Source: Planctomycetota bacterium
GTDB taxonomy: Bacteria; Planctomycetota; Phycisphaerae; Sedimentisphaerales; Anaerobacaceae
Direction: 5' to 3'
Assembly: GCA_022567055.1 (NCBI GenBank)
Contig: JADFHU010000014.1
Location: forward strand, 1 to 19,316
DNA: 19,316 bases
A program made the position numbers and the translations under genes. How positions within the stretch are numbered: the stretch's first letter is position 1; each line of letters opens with the position of its first letter. Positions 1 through 9,101 of this stretch are shown one piece after another. The notes below the pieces were generated by a model. That model was not told the DNA's origin, did not search any database, and worked only from the letters and a program-made list of their open reading frames with translations.

Positions 1-2076
1 CTTCACATACACTTGGCCGCCACCGGTATTGTCCGCGCCTCGATTGAGGTAAAGCACCAGGCCCTGAACGCCATGCCTGGTCCAATCCATGGGAGCATCG
101 AAGGTACGCGTTGCCTCTGAAACTGCGGCGGCGCTGTTGTCGAAGTCGAGGGGCAAGGATTGACTGCCGCCATGGACGATGCCGGTCTCCGGGATACCTG
201 CTGTGCCACCCACCAGGGAACCATTGGCTGGATCGTCAAAACCATCGACCCAGGTGGCCCAGATCTCGAGGAATTCCGCGTCTTTATAGCTCTCCATGTC
301 GTCGACGCTGATGGTATCCACGGTGGTAAAGCTCCAGACCGTGCCTTCCCAGGTGCTGGGGTCCATGGCCTCATTGACCTCATCGACACGCCAGGCATAG
401 GTCTGACCCAACTGCAGATCCAAAGCGTCCGTCGAAAAGCTGCTTTCACTAGCAGCACCCGCCAGGGCTAGATCATTGGCATTAGTCCCAAAATAGACCT
501 CATGGCGATCGGCTTCACGTCCATTCCTAGCCCAGGAGAGAGTCGTATCGGGTGCCACGTTAGTGGCATCTGGGGCGGGATTTGGCCTTCTGGCAAAGGT
601 TGGTATGAAGAAGAACCGTACCTCACTCAGGCTGGCTTGCGGGGCGATACCGTGTACGCTGTTGACGGTCACACGAACATGCTGGGCCACGGCGCCACCG
701 AAATCTATGGTAGTGGTGTGTGCGTAACCCATTGCACCCGGGGCCTGGGCCAGGGGCCCGACGCCGTCCAGAACGGTCCAGTTCTCGCCATCCAGAGAGT
801 GCTCGATGACGACATCCTTGGCGCCAAATCCAACGAAGGCCTCGATGGACTGATTGGAATTCCAGACCCACAGCTCATGCAGCTTGTGGGCCCGGTCGAA
901 CGCGTACTCGATCGTGGCCGGGATACCGGCGCTGATCCACATGTCGGGGGCGGAGATGCCATGGAGGTCATCCAACAGACCGGAGCCGTTGACGGTGTTC
1001 TCGGCCACGGAAACACCGAACGAGCTGGAGGCCGTGGCGGTGACATTCTCAATGGGAATCGCAAACGGCTCGGCCGTAAAGCTCCAGACCTCACCTTTGA
1101 ATACCGTGTTGTCAGGTGGGGAATTGACCTCGTCCACACGCCAGTAGTAGGTCTGGTCAAATGCCAGTCGACCGGGTGCGTAACCGGCCTCGCTCTGACG
1201 GCCCCGATACACGCCGACAGGGTCTTCAGTGGTCGTGGCATCATTGATATCGTCAAAGCGGATTCCAAAATACACATCATGCTGGGCAGCGAACTCTCCC
1301 GCCTGCCAATTAAGCAGACTGTCACGGGCCACATCTGCTGCCTCGTCATCAGGATCGGGTTGAGACGCCTGGCCGGGAGGCGCGCCATTCATGACTGCCC
1401 GAATCTCGGCGTCCGTCAGCGCATGGTCGAAGAAATACGCGTCATCCAGAGTACCGGCAAAAGGGGTGGCCGGGCCGAGCCAGGTACCGACCCAAAACGC
1501 CGTGTTGTTCGTCACCAGCGGTCGATCCTCTCCTGCATTTCGCGCTCCGGGAACGTTCTCACCATTGATAAAGAACTCCAGGTCGTTGGTGATGGTTGTC
1601 CCGGGTGAGACACGCATGGCCGTATGATTCCACTCATTCATCAAAATACCGGGGTAAAACATATTGCCGCCGTTGTGCCGAAAGAGAACGCCGTCTTGTC
1701 CGCCCACGTTCTCGACGGTAAATGTGAATGCCCCTCCATTCCCGGCGTTTCCATAGCTTATAAACTTGGCGTCAGCGACCGTGATGGGGTTGACCCAGAC
1801 GGCAATCGTCCGTTCTTCTGCTAGGATGGGCAAGTCGGCACCCAGATCTGCCGCCATGTATCCACCTGAGGAGTCCATTCCCGTTCCGAAAACGCCAGGT
1901 GTATTGAGTCCCGGACTGTTGACGTATGTTCCGTGATGCCCTCGGCCGCTGGAATCGACTGCCATCGTCCCCGATGTCTCGTCCAAGGTCCAATGTCCGA
2001 TTAGCTCCGCCTGGGTCACGTCGAGCGCTCCTAGTACCAAAACAAGAGAAACCAGACACATTAACGTTCTACACAT
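1..2076 (-). CDS. Secreted LamG / Fn3-like / discoidin multidomain protein, 3' end cut by window edge
   Basis: The frame is open for 692 codons from the ATG at 2076 to base 1 with no stop, so the C-terminus is outside the window. GGAGGAG at 2081-2087 is a strong ribosome site. Residues 1-23 look like a signal peptide (hydrophobic LVSLVLVLGAL, cleavage after TQA). Visible modules: LamG/concanavalin-like fold about 24-232, ending in a GTLDDAYFFDHALTDAEI-type signature; Fn3-like strand module about 235-340 (QTYYWRVDEVN, WSFTAEP); discoidin (F5/8 type C) like module about 342-492 (WVWNSNQSIEAF, SLSEVRFF); second Fn3-like module about 495-587; then the start of a jelly-roll, carbohydrate-binding-like module (VDDMESYKD, IWATWVDGF). 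No catalytic domain is seen. It probably binds polysaccharide or acts as a surface adhesin (inference). It is a tandem paralogue of the gene immediately upstream and probably co-transcribed with it. Confidence 0.88.
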   Translation of the reverse strand, partial: MCRTLMCLVSLVLVLGALDVTQAELIGHWTLDETSGTMAVDSSGRGHHGTYVNSPGLNTPGVFGTGMDSSGGYMAADLGADLPILAEERTIAVWVNPITVADAKFISYGNAGNGGAFTFTVENVGGQDGVLFRHNGGNMFYPGILMNEWNHTAMRVSPGTTITNDLEFFINGENVPGARNAGEDRPLVTNNTAFWVGTWLGPATPFAGTLDDAYFFDHALTDAEIRAVMNGAPPGQASQPDPDDEAADVARDSLLNWQAGEFAAQHDVYFGIRFDDINDATTTEDPVGVYRGRQSEAGYAPGRLAFDQTYYWRVDEVNSPPDNTVFKGEVWSFTAEPFAIPIENVTATASSSFGVSVAENTVNGSGLLDDLHGISAPDMWISAGIPATIEYAFDRAHKLHELWVWNSNQSIEAFVGFGAKDVVIEHSLDGENWTVLDGVGPLAQAPGAMGYAHTTTIDFGGAVAQHVRVTVNSVHGIAPQASLSEVRFFFIPTFARRPNPAPDATNVAPDTTLSWARNGREADRHEVYFGTNANDLALAGAASESSFSTDALDLQLGQTYAWRVDEVNEAMDPSTWEGTVWSFTTVDTISVDDMESYKDAEFLEIWATWVDGFDDPANGSLVGGTAGIPETGIVHGGSQSLPLDFDNSAAAVSEATRTFDAPMDWTRHGVQGLVLYLNRGADNTGGGQVYVK

Positions 2077-2106
2077 GATACTCCTCCTTCAATAAGATCA
2101 AGTTCT

Positions 2107-5076
2107 TTATGGATGATCAAAGGGTCGCGTTCGCCCGGCCAACCCTGCCACTTCTTCGGCGCTCAGGGCACGATCAAAGATCCGGACCTCGTCGAGGGAG
2201 CCGGGGAAGTAGCGATCGTCGCTGGTCGCACGCCGCCCGATGCTCACGTCAACGCCGGGCGTCAAGTTGTAGAGGTCGTCATCACCCGAGTTGACCCCAT
2301 CCGCGAGACCGTCAATGTAGAGCGTCGTATTCGGAACCCTAAGGTTCGCGCCCTCTTGGACGACCAGGGCACCATGGTGCCATTCGCCGTCGTTTACCAG
2401 CGTGTTGCCTCTGAGGTTGCCATTACCATGTTCGGTGCGCAGATTTCCCAGATCGATACGCCAGGAGAGACGCTGGCCGCCGGGCGTGCTGCCCCAGGTC
2501 ACCATCTCGCCGTCGGCGGTGGTCTTAAACCAGTTCGAGATACTGAAAGGCCACTGCACGCCATCCACGGCCGAGATCCCCTGATAGCCGGTGATCTCCA
2601 CATACTGGCCGGCCCCATCCAGCAAGATCGCCTGGCCGCTCTGGCCGGGTTCGAAGAGGGGACCGCCCAATGCGCCGCCCATGCCCGTACCGTGCAGGCC
2701 GTTACCTGACGCATCCTGAAAATCTCCATCGAAGGGATAGTAGGCCACCAGCCCCTCCGGACTGAGTTCGGCCGGTGTGATCAACTCGCGGGCATCGGGC
2801 GTCAAGAGGATGTCGTCGATGTAGACAACGCCCGTACCGCCACTGTCGATGCCGATGGTGAGCGAGTTCACGGCGCCGCGGGTGGCGGCTGGCAATGCAG
2901 CCAAGTCGATGGTCCACTTATGCCAGCCGATTCGCATCAAGTCCGTCTGATCACCGTCATAGACGACCTGGGTGTCGTTGATCTTCACGTAGAGACGACC
3001 GCCGGTGTTGGCCAGGCTACCCTGGAATGAGAGCACCAGGCCCTGCACGCCGTGCTTGCTCCAATCCTGGGCGGCATCAAAGGACCGCGTGGCTTCGGAG
3101 CGAGGCGCACCCGAGTTGTCGAAGTGGATGGGCAGCGATTGGCCACCGCCATAGACGATCGTTGTTTCTGGCGAAAAGTCGCCCAGTGCCGGAACTGCAC
3201 CTACAATGGCCCCATTATTGGCAGGATCATCAAATCCGTCCACCCAGGTGGCCCAGATCTCGAAGAACTCTTCGTCTTTGTAACCCTCCATGCCATCGAT
3301 GACGATGCTATCGGCCGTCGTAAAATTCCAGACGTCTCCGACCCAGGTGCTGGGACTCTCGGCATCATTGACTTCATCGACACGCCAGTAATAGGTTTGG
3401 ATCAGGTCCAGATTCTCCGACAGGGTAGCGAAGCTGCTTTCGCTGACACTGCCGACCTGGGGTAGATTATTGGGATCGGGTCCCAGGTAGATCTCGTGTT
3501 GACCGGCTTCCCGCCCATCTCGCCCCCAGGAGAGGGTTAGATCCGGCGCGACATTGAGCGACCCAGCCACAGGATGGGGCAGGGTGGCAAGGGTGGGGAT
3601 AGAGTAGAAACGGACCTCACTGAGACCATACTGCGGCACAAACCCATAACCGCTGCCAATACTTATGCGTACGTAGCGGGCAGTGACCCCACCGAATGCG
3701 ACAGTCGTGTTGTGCTCATAGCCCTCCGCACCGGGGGCTTGGGCGAAGGGCGGGATGCCGGCCAGAGCGGTCCACGCCTCTCCGTCTGTGGAGGTCTCGA
3801 TGGTGACATCCTTGGCGCCAAATCCCAGGAAGGGTTCGATGGTCTGATTGGAATTCCAGACCCACATCTCATCGAGCTTGTAGGCCTTGTCGAAGGCAAA
3901 TTGGATCCAAACGGCCGGGTCGCCCGGGCCGCTCAGCCACATGTCGGAGGCCGCAATGCCATGCTGCTCCAGGGCATTCAAGCCTGACCCGTCGACGACT
4001 TTTTCCGGCCCATTGTTAGCACCCAATGCGCTGGAGGCGGTGGCACTCACATCCATGATCGCAATAGAGAAAGGCTCTGCCGTGAAGCTCCAAACGTCAC
4101 CCTTGTAGACGGTAAAGTCTGGCGCACCATTCACCTCATCCACACGCCAATAGTAGGTCTGACCGAAATCAAGACGCCCTGGATCGAAGGAGGTCCCCTC
4201 CTGTCCCTGACTGGCCAGCAGGCCGGCGCCGTTCTCGGCACTGGCGTTGTTGACATCCTCAAACTGCGTTCCCAAATAGACATTGTGCTTGGCGGCAAAG
4301 TCTCCGGGAGACCAGCTCAGTGGGGTGTCACGGGCAACATCCAATGCTTCATGGGCAGGACTCGGCATGAGGGCTATCCCGGGCGGGAATGGGTTCATGT
4401 TGTCCACAATCTCTTGCTGAGTGCGTACATTATCCCAAATCCGCACCTCATCGATAATGCCGTGATACCAGCTATTTCCATCCTCTTTGTAGCCAATGTA
4501 GAGCGTATTCGCAGTTTGATCGATGGCCGCGGCGATCGTGCCGGAAATGACAAGCTCGCCATTAAGGTAGATCTCCGCCCTCTGGGTGACATCGTCATAG
4601 GTCGATGCCGCATGATGCCACTCGCCCAAGACGTCTGCAAAATCGTGCAAACCTTCTGACTCGAGACGACCGCCCCAGATGCCCAACCAGAGCGCACCGG
4701 CGTTATTCTCCACCGCCCATTGGTAGGCACCGCCTTTGTACACCAACGGTCCCGCGTTGGTCCACGCCTTGGGATCGGACGCCACGTTGACCCAGCCTTC
4801 TACGGTGATGTCACCCGTTTGCGGGTGCAGGCTGGCACTGTCGGGTACGACGACGCGGTCGTCAACACCATCGAATTGCAGGGCGGATCCAAATATGGCA
4901 TTATTTACCCACTCGGCACCTTCGATCGTGCCGTGATTCCCATTGCCCGACATATCTTCGACGGTATCACCGCTGCCTTCATCAAACTGCCAGTAGGCCA
5001 GCAAATCAGCCCAAGCACCGTTGACCAGACCGAGCAAAGACACAACTACCAGGAACGAAACCACTCTTCTACACAT
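2107..5076 (-). CDS. Secreted LamG / Fn3-like / discoidin multidomain protein (989 aa)
   Basis: Signal peptide: MCRR basic start, hydrophobic core to about residue 22, cleavage after AWA. Modules (numbered from the Met at 5079): LamG 25-228 with YWQFDEGSGD and GIIDEVRIWDNVRT; Fn3-like 232-340; discoidin-like 342-495; Fn3-like 496-590; jelly-roll/CBM-like 591-765 with IDDILLTPD; second LamG 775-985 with GSLDEVRIFDRALS. No enzyme domain, dockerin or PEP-CTERM sorting tail is seen. Such proteins are abundant in Planctomycetota and are usually assigned to polysaccharide binding or the cell surface; the ligand here is unknown. Two adjacent Met codons exist (5079, 5076). The second sits 6 nt from GGAGG and matches the paralogue's start context exactly, so 5076 is preferred. 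The downstream paralogue starts 30 bp after the stop, suggesting an operon. Confidence 0.9.
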   Translation of the reverse strand: MCRRVVSFLVVVSLLGLVNGAWADLLAYWQFDEGSGDTVEDMSGNGNHGTIEGAEWVNNAIFGSALQFDGVDDRVVVPDSASLHPQTGDITVEGWVNVASDPKAWTNAGPLVYKGGAYQWAVENNAGALWLGIWGGRLESEGLHDFADVLGEWHHAASTYDDVTQRAEIYLNGELVISGTIAAAIDQTANTLYIGYKEDGNSWYHGIIDEVRIWDNVRTQQEIVDNMNPFPPGIALMPSPAHEALDVARDTPLSWSPGDFAAKHNVYLGTQFEDVNNASAENGAGLLASQGQEGTSFDPGRLDFGQTYYWRVDEVNGAPDFTVYKGDVWSFTAEPFSIAIMDVSATASSALGANNGPEKVVDGSGLNALEQHGIAASDMWLSGPGDPAVWIQFAFDKAYKLDEMWVWNSNQTIEPFLGFGAKDVTIETSTDGEAWTALAGIPPFAQAPGAEGYEHNTTVAFGGVTARYVRISIGSGYGFVPQYGLSEVRFYSIPTLATLPHPVAGSLNVAPDLTLSWGRDGREAGQHEIYLGPDPNNLPQVGSVSESSFATLSENLDLIQTYYWRVDEVNDAESPSTWVGDVWNFTTADSIVIDGMEGYKDEEFFEIWATWVDGFDDPANNGAIVGAVPALGDFSPETTIVYGGGQSLPIHFDNSGAPRSEATRSFDAAQDWSKHGVQGLVLSFQGSLANTGGRLYVKINDTQVVYDGDQTDLMRIGWHKWTIDLAALPAATRGAVNSLTIGIDSGGTGVVYIDDILLTPDARELITPAELSPEGLVAYYPFDGDFQDASGNGLHGTGMGGALGGPLFEPGQSGQAILLDGAGQYVEITGYQGISAVDGVQWPFSISNWFKTTADGEMVTWGSTPGGQRLSWRIDLGNLRTEHGNGNLRGNTLVNDGEWHHGALVVQEGANLRVPNTTLYIDGLADGVNSGDDDLYNLTPGVDVSIGRRATSDDRYFPGSLDEVRIFDRALSAEEVAGLAGRTRPFDHP

Positions 5077-5080
5077 CATA

Positions 5081-5087
5081 TTCCTCC
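5081..5087 (-). promoter_or_regulatory. Ribosome binding site that selects between two adjacent Met codons
   Basis: On the minus strand GGAGGAA precedes two consecutive ATGs. The spacing from GGAGG is 3 nt to the first and 6 nt to the second. The paralogue at 2076 has the same GGAGG with 6 nt to its only ATG, followed by the same TGTAGAA bases. This favours the second ATG (5076). Confidence 0.6.
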
Positions 5088-5258
5088 ATCAAGATTAACA
5101 TTAAGATGATCTAATTACTGACCAGACGGTAAGCACTGAGAAACGTTTTTCTCCAAATATATGCCCCGAGCAGGTCAGGGCAGACCCTCATAATTCGAGT
5201 CCTTGTTGTCAGTGCGAGCGACGACCGCACACCAGGCAGTCGCCGTGTCGAGGCTTTA

Positions 5259-5287
5259 ATTATAGCAGGTCGCAGCTGTGATGCCAT
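5259..5287 (-). promoter_or_regulatory. Sigma-70-type promoter for the LamG operon
   Basis: On the minus strand a perfect TATAAT (-10, 5264-5259) lies 17 bp from ATGGCA (-35, 5287-5282; 4 of 6 match to TTGACA). The predicted start is near 5252, giving a leader of roughly 175 nt before the LamG gene. The match is by eye only. Confidence 0.5.
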
Positions 5288-5460
5288 ATAGCTTGAGCAT
5301 ATTCCTTCCATTGAGTCAGGTTTTACGGTTTCCTGTAAGGGATAACCCGCAGGAGTTGACATGACAATTGCATTCCCGGGGGGCGTGAGATAAGCTATGC
5401 CTCCCCGGATCGGCAGGACCAAACAGGATCCTGCGGCGGACAGGGAGGATTTCTTGAAGG

Positions 5461-6975
5461 ATGACGCAAATGACGACAAAAACAACGGTCGATGCGCTGG
5501 AGAACTTTGTTGGATCCGAAGTCAGCCTGGTGGGTTGGATGCAACGCAATCGGCCCTCGGGGAAGATCCAATTCTTGGTGCTGCGGGACGGGACGGGCGT
5601 CTGTCAGTGCGTCATCGAAAAGGGCAAGATCGCGGAGGACCTGTTCGCTGAAATCAAACACTTGGGGCAGGAGTCTTCCCTGAGTCTAACCGGACGGGTA
5701 CGTCGGGAAGAACGGAGCATCGGGGGGTACGAATTGGCGGTGACGGACGCCCAGGTCATCCATCGGGCCACGGACTACCCGATCACTCCCAAGGCCCATG
5801 GCGTCGACTTTCTCATGAAGCACCGCCATTTGCACCTGCGCTCGGGGCGGCTGTGGGCCATCGGCAAGATTCGACACACGGTCATCGATGCGATCCGTCA
5901 CTTCTTCAATGAAAACGGCTTCACGCTCATCGATACCCCCATCTTGACGACGATCGCTGGGGAGGAAGTCGGATCGCTCTTTGAGGTGGACTACTTCGGA
6001 GATCCGATCCACCTGGCTCAGACCGGGCAACTCTATCTGGAATCGGCCGCGATGAGCTTCCGCAAGGTCTACTGCTTTGGGCCTACCTTCCGGGCCGAAA
6101 AGAGCAAGACACGTCGTCATCTCACGGAGTTCTGGATGGTGGAACCGGAGGTGGCCTTTATCGATTTACCCGGCCTGTTGGAGCTGGCCGAACGGTTTGT
6201 GGCGTCCACTGTCGCCCGGGTCCTCCGGGACAACCGCAAGGAGCTGGAGAGTCTGGACGCCGACATCGAGGCCCTGGAGAAGATCACGCCGCCCTTCTAT
6301 CGTCTCACCTACTCGGAGGCCGTCGACCTCCTGACCTCGGACAGGACCACGGCCTTTATGGCGAACGAACTGCAGCACTTCGAGGCCCGGAAGCGAACGC
6401 TGGAGCAAAAGATCGCCGACCTGGAAGCGCAACAAAAGGACTCGTTGAAGCAGTGGCAACGGGAGAAGAACGCCGCCGAACTGATCACCCTGGGGGCGGA
6501 TCTCAGTGAATTAGAGACCAAGATTCTCAATCATCCCGAGCACACCGAATTGGCCGCCAATTTCCAGTGGGGCAAGGACCTGGGAGGGTCGGACGAAACC
6601 ATTCTCTCCATGATGCACGACAAGCCCCTCTTCGTAACGCACTACCCCAAGACTTGTAAGGCCTTCTACATGAAGAGCGATCGATCGGACGAGCGGGTCG
6701 TCGAGAACTTCGACTGTTTGGCCCCGGCCGGTTTCGGTGAAATCATCGGCGGGTCGATGCGGGAAGATGACTACGACCTCCTGCTCGGGCGAACCCAGGA
6801 AGAGGGGCTCGATCCCCAGGACTATGGCTGGTATCTCGATCTGAGGAAGTATGGCTCTGTGCCCCATGGCGGATTTGGCTTGGGCGTCGAGCGCACGGTG
6901 GCCTGGATCACGGGCGAGAAGCACATTCGCCAATGCATCCCCTTCCCCCGCATGATGGATAAGGTCTACATCTAG
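5461..6975 (+). CDS. asnS: Asparaginyl-tRNA synthetase (class IIb)
   Basis: Charges tRNA-Asn with asparagine in the cytoplasm. The N-terminal OB-fold anticodon-binding domain spans about residues 15-105 (VGWMQRNRPSGKIQFLVLRD). The class II catalytic core follows: motif 1 around FFNENGFTLIDTPIL (148-162), motif 2 FRAEKSKTRRHLTEFWMVE (210-228, AsnRS-type rather than AspRS-type), and motif 3 GFGLGVERTVAWITG (471-485), ending in IPFPR. At 504 aa it is longer than common bacterial AsnRS (about 430-470). The excess is a charged, helical stretch at about 293-367, between motifs 2 and 3, with coiled-coil character (ARKRTLEQKIADLEAQQKD). Two starts are possible: 5461 (GGGAGG 12 nt upstream) or 5470 (AAGGA 8 nt upstream, the better spacing). 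prmC follows after 19 nt, probably in one operon. Confidence 0.95.
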   Translation: MTQMTTKTTVDALENFVGSEVSLVGWMQRNRPSGKIQFLVLRDGTGVCQCVIEKGKIAEDLFAEIKHLGQESSLSLTGRVRREERSIGGYELAVTDAQVIHRATDYPITPKAHGVDFLMKHRHLHLRSGRLWAIGKIRHTVIDAIRHFFNENGFTLIDTPILTTIAGEEVGSLFEVDYFGDPIHLAQTGQLYLESAAMSFRKVYCFGPTFRAEKSKTRRHLTEFWMVEPEVAFIDLPGLLELAERFVASTVARVLRDNRKELESLDADIEALEKITPPFYRLTYSEAVDLLTSDRTTAFMANELQHFEARKRTLEQKIADLEAQQKDSLKQWQREKNAAELITLGADLSELETKILNHPEHTELAANFQWGKDLGGSDETILSMMHDKPLFVTHYPKTCKAFYMKSDRSDERVVENFDCLAPAGFGEIIGGSMREDDYDLLLGRTQEEGLDPQDYGWYLDLRKYGSVPHGGFGLGVERTVAWITGEKHIRQCIPFPRMMDKVYI

Positions 6976-6994
6976 GGACCCTTAAGGTTGGCGT

Positions 6995-7888
6995 TTGGCG
7001 ACTTGGACGATAAAGGCCTTGCTGGACTGGATGACGCTCTTCCTGGCGGATAAGCAGGTGGACGCGCCTCGTCTGTGTTCTGAACTACTATTGACCCATG
7101 TCCTGGGACTACGGCGTATCGAACTGTACACGCAGTTTGATCGGGTCCTGTCCCCCGCTGAACTGGCGTCCTTGCGGTCACTGGTCAAACGTGCGGGCGA
7201 GCATGAGCCTGTTGGCTATCTGGTGGGAAAGTCGGAGTTCTACTCGATCGAGTTCGACGTGCAACCGGGCTGTCTCATTCCCCGGCCGGAGACCGAACTT
7301 TTGGTGCAACATGCCATTGAGGCGATACGTGGCTATGGAGACAATCCGCAGGTGCTTGACCTCTGCACAGGCAGCGGCTGCATCGCGGTGGCCTTGGCCA
7401 AGAACTGTGACCGGGTCCAGGTCACCGCCACGGACATCTCGGGAGAGGCGATCGCCATCGCGCGGGCAAACATACACAAGCACAGTCTGAGCGAGCGCAT
7501 TGAACTGCTGCAGGGCGATCTTTTTACGCCACTGCTACAACGGCGCTTCGACCTGGTGGTGAGCAATCCCCCCTATGTAAGCACTTTGGAATTCGAGGGG
7601 CTGGATAGAAACGTCAAGGACTATGAGCCGGAACTGGCGCTGCGGGCCGGCGACGAAGGCCTGGATATCTACCGGCGCATACTACAGGAGATTGGCGACC
7701 ATCTGAAGCCCGAGGGCGTCCTGATGATGGAAATGGGATTTCGACAGGAGACGGCCCTACGTCAATTGTTGGAGCAAACGGGCCTATTCCGGGAAATTGT
7801 GTTAGAGAAAGATTTCCAAGGACATGACCGCCTGGTCCTTGCCAAGGCGGGGCCTTATACGAGCATGGGATCGACGTCTTCCACGTAA
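6995..7888 (+). CDS. prmC: Peptide chain release factor N5-glutamine methyltransferase PrmC (HemK family)
   Basis: Methylates the Gln of the GGQ motif in release factors RF1/RF2, using S-adenosylmethionine. An N-terminal helical domain (about 1-75) contains EPVGYLVGKSEFY. The methyltransferase domain shows IPRPETE (95-101), the SAM loop DLCTGSGCIA (122-131), an acidic TDIS (146-149) and the diagnostic NPPY (191-194) that holds the target glutamine, then LRAGDEGLDIYRRI. The length of 297 aa is normal for the family, with a slightly long C-terminal tail after GHDRLVL. The start is a TTG at 6995 with AAGG at 6984-6987, 7 nt upstream. It follows asnS by 19 nt. Its last 34 bp overlap the end of the convergent fabV gene. 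Confidence 0.93.
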   Translation: MATWTIKALLDWMTLFLADKQVDAPRLCSELLLTHVLGLRRIELYTQFDRVLSPAELASLRSLVKRAGEHEPVGYLVGKSEFYSIEFDVQPGCLIPRPETELLVQHAIEAIRGYGDNPQVLDLCTGSGCIAVALAKNCDRVQVTATDISGEAIAIARANIHKHSLSERIELLQGDLFTPLLQRRFDLVVSNPPYVSTLEFEGLDRNVKDYEPELALRAGDEGLDIYRRILQEIGDHLKPEGVLMMEMGFRQETALRQLLEQTGLFREIVLEKDFQGHDRLVLAKAGPYTSMGSTSST

Positions 7889-9030
7889 TCGACGCGGGGC
7901 AAGCCGAAACCGTGCTGATGGAGAAAGTCTTCTTGGAATCCCTTGATATCGGCCAATTCCGCGGCGTTTTCGGTGGTCACCCGGTGCCAAAGATCCATGA
8001 CGTCGGCCTGGACGTCTTCTCGCATCTCCCAGTCATCCAGTCGAATGCGACTCTGCTTGTCGGTTGGGACGTCACCGTCGGTGAAAAGGAACTCTCGGTA
8101 CAGCCGGTTGATCTGCTGAATGCAGTTCTCGTGGAGCCCCTTTGACTTCATGACCTGATAGAGCAAGGACATGTAGAGTGGAACGGCCGGAATGACGGCG
8201 CTGGCACGGGTGACAATGGCCTTTTGGACGCTGATACAGGCCTTGCCGTCAACGGGACTGAGGACTTGACCCAGATCGATAGCGGTCTGCTCCAGGTCTT
8301 CTTTGGCCTTGCCAATGGTCCCGTCCCGGTAGGTGGCCCGCGTCGCTTCCGGACCCACATAGGTGTATGTGACCGTCAAGAAATCCTGGGCGAGCAAACG
8401 CTCTTGCAGCAGCATGTCAATCCAGAGCCGCCAGTCTTCGCCACCCATCACCTTGATCGTGTGCTCAACCTCCTGGTCGGTGGCTGGGTGGACGGTCACT
8501 TCGCTGACGACACCCGTCTGAAAATCCATGGTCTTGCCGGTATAGGGAGCGCCAATCGGTTTGATCACCGACGAATAAACTTCCCCCGTCTCCGGGTCAA
8601 GTCGACGGGGTGCGGCGATGCTATAGACCAACATGTCGATTTGCCCGAGGTGTGTGCGGAGTGCATCAGCCGTCTCCTGCTTGATCTCTTTCGAGAAGGC
8701 GTCACCGTCAATGCTCCAGGCGCCGAGGCCGGCGGCGGTAGCCTGTTTCATGAAGGCCGCCGTCTTGTACCAACCGGAACTGGCCGTCCGCTTGGGCCGG
8801 GGAGCCCGTTCGTAGGAAAGCCCGATCGTGTCCGCTCCGCAGGCAAAAGCCGAAACGATGCGGCTTGCCAGGCCATAGCCGTCGGACGCGCCGATGATCA
8901 AGACGCGTTTGGGCCCCTCGAGCGAGCCGGTCGATTTCACATAGTTGATTTGATCCTCCACCTGTGCGGCACAGCCCAAAGGATGGGCATTGATACACAC
9001 ATTGGCAAAGATTTTTGGTTTTATCACCAT
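7855..9030 (-). CDS. fabV: Trans-2-enoyl-ACP/CoA reductase, FabV/TER family
   Basis: NADH-dependent reduction of trans-2-enoyl-ACP (or -CoA), the last step of fatty-acid elongation, as an alternative to FabI. Numbered from the ATG at 9030: family start MVIKPKIFANVCINAHPLGC (1-20), the nucleotide-binding loop IIGASDGYGLASRI (45-58), SYERAPRPKRTASSGWY (72-88), and the catalytic Y-x8-K pair at Y234 and K243 (YRDGTIGKAK). 391 aa is close to the usual 395-400. The start at 9030 is chosen because GGAG lies 6 nt upstream and it coincides with the family N-terminus; an in-frame GTG at 9054 is less likely. It lies 71 bp downstream of apt on the same strand. Its 3' end runs 34 bp into prmC on the other strand. 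Confidence 0.93.
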   Translation of the reverse strand: MVIKPKIFANVCINAHPLGCAAQVEDQINYVKSTGSLEGPKRVLIIGASDGYGLASRIVSAFACGADTIGLSYERAPRPKRTASSGWYKTAAFMKQATAAGLGAWSIDGDAFSKEIKQETADALRTHLGQIDMLVYSIAAPRRLDPETGEVYSSVIKPIGAPYTGKTMDFQTGVVSEVTVHPATDQEVEHTIKVMGGEDWRLWIDMLLQERLLAQDFLTVTYTYVGPEATRATYRDGTIGKAKEDLEQTAIDLGQVLSPVDGKACISVQKAIVTRASAVIPAVPLYMSLLYQVMKSKGLHENCIQQINRLYREFLFTDGDVPTDKQSRIRLDDWEMREDVQADVMDLWHRVTTENAAELADIKGFQEDFLHQHGFGLPRVDYVEDVDPMLV

Positions 9031-9101
9031 AGATGACTCCAAGCCGGTTGCCACAGAATTGGTTTAGCCCGCGCCGAACGCTCGATCGGTGTTCGAACGG
9101 C

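Larger units (their letters stand above)
5080..5460. other. Divergent intergenic region between the LamG operon and asnS
   Basis: 381 bp with no convincing gene. It holds the LamG-operon promoter on the minus strand. For asnS only weak plus-strand candidates are visible: TTGAGT (5311-5316) 17 bp before TGTAAG (5334-5339), and a perfect TTGACA at 5356-5361 lacking a fitting -10. A small hairpin GCAGGA/TCCTGC (5413-5418 with 5429-5434) lies in the presumed asnS leader. No T-box or other known riboswitch was recognised. Confidence 0.5.

Noticed and set aside
5141..5148. AAACGTTT palindrome upstream of the LamG operon as an operator
   Set aside because: An 8-bp palindrome is common by chance and it lies well downstream of the predicted promoter.
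5356..5361. Perfect TTGACA as the asnS -35 box
   Set aside because: At 16-18 bp spacing only a G-run follows, so no plausible -10 accompanies it.
9060..9101. CGAAC/GTTCG inverted repeat between apt and fabV as a terminator
   Set aside because: The stem is short and interrupted and no T-run follows on either strand.
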